From assembly GCF_900324475.1 (NCBI RefSeq), contig NZ_LT992502.1:3348001-3412000 (forward strand): 64,000 nucleotides of DNA, in the 5' to 3' direction. The DNA is from Enterobacter bugandensis. GTDB taxonomy: Bacteria > Pseudomonadota > Gammaproteobacteria > Enterobacterales > Enterobacteriaceae. Numbering within the stretch: the first letter of the stretch is position 1; every line of letters starts with the position of its first letter. This document shows positions 58,799 to 64,000 of the stretch, in pieces. A program made the position numbers and the translations under genes. The notes under the pieces were generated by a model that was not told the origin of the DNA, searched no databases, and saw nothing but the letters and a program-made list of their open reading frames with translations.

Positions 58799-58874
58799 GG
58801 GCGATTAGCTCAGTTGGTAGAGCATCTCCTTTACACGGAGGGGGTCGGCGGTTCGAGCCCGTCATCGCCCACCA
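58799..58874 (+). tRNA. tRNA-Val(TAC) copy 2
   Basis: 76 nt with CCA. GGGCGAT/ATCGCCC acceptor, anticodon TAC. Body identical to copy 1 otherwise. Confidence 0.96.
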
Positions 58875-58903
58875 TTCTCACCTTATCAAAGCAGTTCCGA
58901 AAT

Positions 58904-58979
58904 GGGCGATTAGCTCAGTTGGTAGAGCATCTCCTTTACACGGAGGGGGTCGGCGGTTCGAGCCCGTCATCGCCCACCA
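58904..58979 (+). tRNA. tRNA-Val(TAC) copy 3
   Basis: 76 nt with CCA, identical to copy 2. Four bases separate it from tRNA-Lys, so they are processed from one transcript. Confidence 0.96.
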
Positions 58980-58983
58980 TTTT

Positions 58984-59059
58984 GGGTCGTTAGCTCAGTT
59001 GGTAGAGCAGTTGACTTTTAATCAATTGGTCGCAGGTTCGAATCCTGCACGACCCACCA
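58984..59059 (+). tRNA. tRNA-Lys(TTT)
   Basis: 76 nt with CCA. GGGTCGT/ACGACCC acceptor, anticodon TTT in TTGACTTTTAATCAA. Position equals E. coli lysV. Terminator follows; its 3' end plus terminator is duplicated downstream. Confidence 0.96.
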
Positions 59060-59102
59060 ATGTAAAAAAGCGCCCTAAAGGCGCTTTTTTGCTATCTGCG
59101 AT
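59042..59102 (+). repeat. 61-bp direct repeat, copy 1 (tRNA-Lys 3' end plus terminator)
   Basis: Starts ATCCTGCACGACCCACCA and runs through the terminator to GCTATCTGCGAT. Perfect match to 59197-59257 by eye. Confidence 0.9.
59063..59090 (+). terminator. Terminator of the tRNA-Val/Lys operon
   Basis: AAAAAAGCGCC/GGCGCTTTTTT stem with loop CTAAA, just after the tRNA-Lys CCA. Confidence 0.88.
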
Positions 59103-59196
59103 CTGGATGATTCGAACCTGCAGCAGGTTCGAGCCGAACGCAGTGAGGCACCGGAGCCGTTTACGGCGACGGCCCGAAGGGCGAGCGAAGCGAGTC

Positions 59197-59257
59197 ATCC
59201 TGCACGACCCACCAATGTAAAAAAGCGCCCTAAAGGCGCTTTTTTGCTATCTGCGAT
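59197..59257 (+). repeat. 61-bp direct repeat, copy 2
   Basis: Identical to 59042-59102, including a second copy of the terminator. The 94 bp between the copies contain the palindrome TCGAACCTGCAGCAGGTTCGA and the GAGCGAAGCGAG type sequence. Looks like a tRNA-gene remnant, either a lost second tRNA-Lys or a recombination scar. Confidence 0.9.
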
Positions 59258-59339
59258 ATAAAAATGTGAACCTGCCGCATTTTCCTCAAGCTAATCCCGT
59301 CGGTGCCGATACCTCTGTTTTATAACGCGAGGAAAAAGT

Positions 59340-59679
59340 ATGACGACCATTCAGGCTTCAACCCAACAGATTCAAACCAGCGGCGCGAGTGGCTCTTCGA
59401 GCAGTAACGATATCTTCTGCGCAAATCACCCGCATTCTCGACAAGATCAAAAAGCTGACCCAGCAGTTAAAAGAGCTGGCAAACAGCCCCGGCAGTGCAG
59501 ATGAGAAGAAGAAGCAGCAGGAACTGATTCAGACCCAGATCAAAGTGCTGCAGGCGCAGCTCGCCGCACTGCAGCGCCAGCAGGCCGAAGAAGCTCAGAA
59601 GAAGCAGGATCAAAAACTGGGCAAAGTAGAAGGCGTGAATAGCCCGTCAGACACTAATCAGATTGATATCTACATCTAA
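59340..59679 (+). pseudogene. FlxA-like protein gene with an apparent +1 frameshift
   Basis: ATG at 59340 with AGGA 8 bp upstream codes MTTIQASTQQIQTSGASGSSSSNDI. After codon 25 (ATC at 59412) the FlxA-like remainder continues in the next frame from 59416 (SAQITRILDKIKKLTQQLKE ... NQIDIYI). Skipping one T in ATCTTCTGC restores a protein of about 112 residues with a central coiled coil (QELIQTQIKVLQAQLAALQ). It is a pseudogene, a sequencing error, or read from the GTG at 59389 as a 96-residue form. FlxA-like genes are known near flagellar or unrelated loci; function unclear. Confidence 0.75.
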
Positions 59680-60611
59680 TCGTCTGATGCGTTAAACAGT
59701 GGATCGCGTATGCGGGCCTCGGTTAATCGTTGTGCCTGGATACGCACCACTTCCCAGATGGCCTGCGCCGCACCCGAGAGCGAACGATTTTTTCGCCGCA
59801 CCAGCATCAGCTTTCGTTCGACAACGGGCGTCAGCCGCTTCACCGCCAGCTGGCTTCCCTGCGGCAGGGGAAGCGCCAGAGCGGGCAACACGCTGATGCC
59901 AATTCCGGCTTCCACCATCGGAAACAGCGTGGCCGGATGACCAATCTCCTGCACGATCGTTGCCTTAACGCCCTGATTCACCAGCGCGGAATCAATCAGC
60001 GGGCGGCTGCCTGAGGCATAATCCTGTAAAACCAGGTTCGCCCCCTGCAGGGACTGCCAGCTGACCTCAAGCAACGCTGCCAGCGGGTCGTCGTCACGGC
60101 AGAGCAGCAAAAAAGGCTCAGAAAGAACGCTTTCGCATTCCAGATCGCTCACCTGGCCAGGATCGATCACAATACCAAAATCCACATCCCCCTGGCGGAT
60201 GCTCTCCAGCACCCACTGCTGCGGTCTGTCATGCAGGACAAAATCAATATCAGGATAGCGATGGTTTCCCTCGGCAATACATTGCGGGATAAGGTGCGCG
60301 GATATCGTCTGGCTGGCCGCAACCCGCACGGTGCCCGACAGCTGCTGCCCCAGCCTCCCCACGTCTCTGAGCGTGCTGTTCAGCTCATCAAGCAGCCGTT
60401 CAAGACGCAGGGCCAGCTGCTGCCCGGCTTCGGTCAGGACCACTTCGCGCGTGGTGCGATCAAGCAACCTAACGCCGGTCTGGTTTTCCAGCTCTTTCAC
60501 GCTGTGGCTGACCGCCGACTGGCTCAGGCCGATCATCTCCCCTGCCCGGCTAAAGCTGCGGGCATGAGCGACGGTGACGAAAATGCGAAGCTGGCGTAGG
60601 GAATAATTCAT
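59676..60611 (-). CDS. yfeR: YfeR, LysR-family transcriptional regulator
   Basis: 311 residues. N-terminal winged HTH ([37 protein letters not shown]) and C-terminal substrate-binding domain ([18 protein letters not shown] ... [16 protein letters not shown]). It is divergent from yfeH (89-bp gap), the usual LysR layout, and YfeR is known in Salmonella to affect yfeH and osmolarity response. The effector molecule is unknown. Confidence 0.93.
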   Translation of the reverse strand: MNYSLRQLRIFVTVAHARSFSRAGEMIGLSQSAVSHSVKELENQTGVRLLDRTTREVVLTEAGQQLALRLERLLDELNSTLRDVGRLGQQLSGTVRVAASQTISAHLIPQCIAEGNHRYPDIDFVLHDRPQQWVLESIRQGDVDFGIVIDPGQVSDLECESVLSEPFLLLCRDDDPLAALLEVSWQSLQGANLVLQDYASGSRPLIDSALVNQGVKATIVQEIGHPATLFPMVEAGIGISVLPALALPLPQGSQLAVKRLTPVVERKLMLVRRKNRSLSGAAQAIWEVVRIQAQRLTEARIRDPLFNASDD

Positions 60612-60700
60612 CTGTTTAATTCATGAATGGATGCAATAAATCAATTTTATTTCTCAAATGGAAAAAAGCACAATAGCGACATCTGTTTTCAGGAGTCATT

Positions 60701-61696
60701 ATGAAACTATTTCGTATTCTTGATCCGTTTACGCTCACCCTGGTGGCTACCGTTTTACTGGCCTCGTTCTTCCCTGCTCGCGGCGGTTTCGTCCCTTTTT
60801 TTGAGGGACTGACGACAGCCGCCATCGCACTGCTGTTCTTTATGCACGGCGCAAAGCTCTCCCGCGAAGCGATTATCGCTGGCGGTAGCCACTGGCGACT
60901 GCACCTCTGGGTGATGTGCAGCACGTTTATTTTGTTCCCGATCCTCGGGGTGCTGTTTGCCTGGTGGGCACCGGTTAACGTCGATCCGGCGCTCTACACC
61001 GGTTTCCTGTATCTCTGTATTCTCCCGGCCACCGTGCAGTCTGCCATTGCCTTTACCTCTCTTGCCGGAGGGAACGTTGCAGCCGCGGTCTGCTCCGCAT
61101 CGGCATCCAGCCTGTTAGGGATTTTCGTCTCCCCGCTGCTGGTGGGCCTGCTGATGAACATGCACGGCGCGGAAGGTAACCTTGAGCAAGTCGGCAAAAT
61201 CTGCCTGCAACTGCTGCTGCCGTTTGTCCTGGGCCATCTCTCACGTCCGTGGACCGGGGCGTTCGTGGCGAAGCATAAGAAATGGATCTCCAAAACCGAC
61301 CAGTCTTCGATTCTGCTGGTGGTCTATTCCGCCTTCAGCGAAGCGGTCGTAAACGGGATCTGGCATAAGGTGGGTGCAGGCTCGCTGCTGTTTATCGTGG
61401 TGGTCAGCCTCGTTCTGCTGGCAATTGTCATTGCGGTGAACGTTTTTGTGGCGCGCAAATGCGGCTTCAGCAAAGCCGATGAGATCACCATCGTCTTCTG
61501 CGGCTCCAAAAAGAGCCTGGCGAACGGCATCCCGATGGCGAACATTCTGTTCCCCACCTCGGTGATCGGGATGATGGTGCTGCCGCTGATGATTTTCCAT
61601 CAGATCCAGCTGATGGTCTGCGCGGTGCTGGCGCGTCGCTACAAGCGCCAGACGGAAAAGCTGGCGCAGGAAGAAACCCGCGCCGCGAAGGCTTAA
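60701..61696 (+). CDS. yfeH: YfeH, bile acid:Na+ symporter family protein (BASS, PSE family)
   Basis: 331 residues, about 10 TM segments. Family segments: LFFMHGAKLSREAI, AGGNVAAAVCSASASSLLG, LPFVLGHLSRPW, and FCGSKKSLANGIPMANILF, the conserved motif near the ion sites. Transported solute unknown. Divergent from yfeR. The stop overlaps the ypeB stop (convergent, 4 bp). Confidence 0.93.
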   Translation: MKLFRILDPFTLTLVATVLLASFFPARGGFVPFFEGLTTAAIALLFFMHGAKLSREAIIAGGSHWRLHLWVMCSTFILFPILGVLFAWWAPVNVDPALYTGFLYLCILPATVQSAIAFTSLAGGNVAAAVCSASASSLLGIFVSPLLVGLLMNMHGAEGNLEQVGKICLQLLLPFVLGHLSRPWTGAFVAKHKKWISKTDQSSILLVVYSAFSEAVVNGIWHKVGAGSLLFIVVVSLVLLAIVIAVNVFVARKCGFSKADEITIVFCGSKKSLANGIPMANILFPTSVIGMMVLPLMIFHQIQLMVCAVLARRYKRQTEKLAQEETRAAKA

Positions 61697-61908
61697 GGAC
61701 GCTTCAGGGGCTGCACCAGTTGGGTCAGCCCCTCGGTTTTGATCAGTAACGTGATAGCCATCAGCTCGCCCAGGCGCCCGGCGGGGAACTCGTCCTTGCG
61801 GGCGAACCACAGCAGGTACTCCTCCGGCAAATCGATCAGCCTGCGGCCCTTATATTTACCGAACGGCATTTCCGTATTGGCGATCTCAACGAGCTGCTCT
61901 TTCTCCAC
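61693..61908 (-). CDS. ypeB: YpeB, DUF3820 protein
   Basis: 71 residues. Motif MPFGKYKGRRLIDLPEEYLLWF, typical of the DUF3820 'putative quorum-sensing-regulated' group. One base separates it from the ligA stop, so it is co-transcribed with ligA, as in E. coli. Function not established. Confidence 0.93.
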   Translation of the reverse strand: MEKEQLVEIANTEMPFGKYKGRRLIDLPEEYLLWFARKDEFPAGRLGELMAITLLIKTEGLTQLVQPLKRP

Positions 61909-61909
61909 G

Positions 61910-63934
<2,025 letters not shown>

Positions 63935-63941
63935 TCAATGA

Positions 63942-63967
63942 GAAAAAACCCCCGACAGGCGGGGGTT
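63942..63967 (-). terminator. Terminator upstream of ligA (end of zipA)
   Basis: On the minus strand ACCCCCG/CGGGGGT stem with loop CCTGT and a T6-run. It is where the zipA transcript would end; ligA may have its own promoter or depend on read-through. Confidence 0.8.
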
Positions 63968-63994
63968 GAGGAGGAGTTGAAGTAAACGCGACAA

Positions 63995-64000
63995 TTACGC
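63995..64000 (-). CDS. zipA: ZipA, last codons (partial)
   Basis: Minus strand reads GCG TAA (Ala-stop) at the window edge. E. coli zipA lies here in the same orientation and ends ...NA-stop. Only two codons are visible, so this rests on synteny. Confidence 0.45.
   Translation of the reverse strand, partial: A

Noticed and set aside
58647..59220. Small frames over the tRNA-Val/Lys cluster
   Set aside because: Repeats such as MTGSNRRPPPCKGDALPTEL are translated tRNA sequence.
61241..61810. 189-codon minus-strand frame across yfeH and ypeB
   Set aside because: Overlaps two recognised genes, composition is low-complexity Arg/His, no SD.

Overview
The window is a chromosomal segment of an Enterobacteriaceae member, most likely Enterobacter (E. 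cloacae complex). The core gene order matches the E. coli fadJ-to-zipA region (fadJ-fadI-yfcZ-fadL-mlaA-yfdC-argW ... lpxP-ypdK-alaC-ypdA-ypdB ... glk-yfeO ... ypeC-mntH-nupC-pdeA-tRNA(Ala)-yfeC-yfeD-gltX-tRNA(Val/Lys)-flxA-like-yfeR-yfeH-ypeB-ligA-[zipA]). The presence of ipdC, whose protein closely resembles the E. cloacae indolepyruvate decarboxylase as I remember it, points to Enterobacter. Identifications are by eye from family knowledge; no database search was run.

Layout. 1-6408 is core: fatty-acid beta-oxidation and uptake (fadJ, fadI, fadL, with three FadR-type operators), outer-membrane lipid asymmetry (mlaA), a formate/nitrite-channel-family protein (yfdC) and tRNA-Arg(CCU). 6409-39312 is an accessory block between tRNA-Arg and lpxP. 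It holds a possible orphan effector/immunity-like pair (6913-8220) and then one long minus-strand type VI secretion system (T6SS) locus running from tssB at 38517 down to a tagA-like gene at 8505. All 13 core components (TssA to TssM) are present, with a PAAR spike tip, an OmpA-like peptidoglycan anchor, a TagA-like TssA paralogue, a VgrG-DUF4123-Tli-Tli-Tle1 phospholipase effector module, and several genes I do not recognise. The unrecognised genes include a membrane-anchored coiled-coil protein with a GIY-YIG/T5orf172 domain.

39313-64000 is core again: cold-type lipid A acyltransferase, alanine aminotransferase, the YpdA/YpdB two-component system, glucokinase, a ClC-type channel, an ipdC plus aldo-keto reductase insertion relative to E. 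coli, Mn(II) and nucleoside transport, a c-di-GMP phosphodiesterase, six tRNA genes, glutamyl-tRNA synthetase and DNA ligase.

How the T6SS genes fit together: TssJ-TssL-TssM plus the OmpA-like protein form the envelope complex. TssA, TssE, TssF, TssG and TssK form the baseplate. TssB/TssC form the sheath around an Hcp tube tipped by VgrG and PAAR. ClpV recycles the sheath. The DUF4123 adaptor probably loads the Tle1 lipase on VgrG, and the two Tli-type lipoproteins protect the producer.

The most striking observation is at the effector module. The Tli immunity gene is duplicated, the copies are nearly identical except for two short blocks, and each boundary keeps a scar of the tle1 start. One intact tle1 start, one truncated copy and one older decayed copy can be read in a row, which records repeated duplication of the immunity gene. 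Other points worth checking are the GIY-YIG membrane protein, a frameshifted flxA-like gene, a 61-bp repeat of the tRNA-Lys 3' end plus terminator, and two adjacent tRNA-Ala genes with different anticodons.
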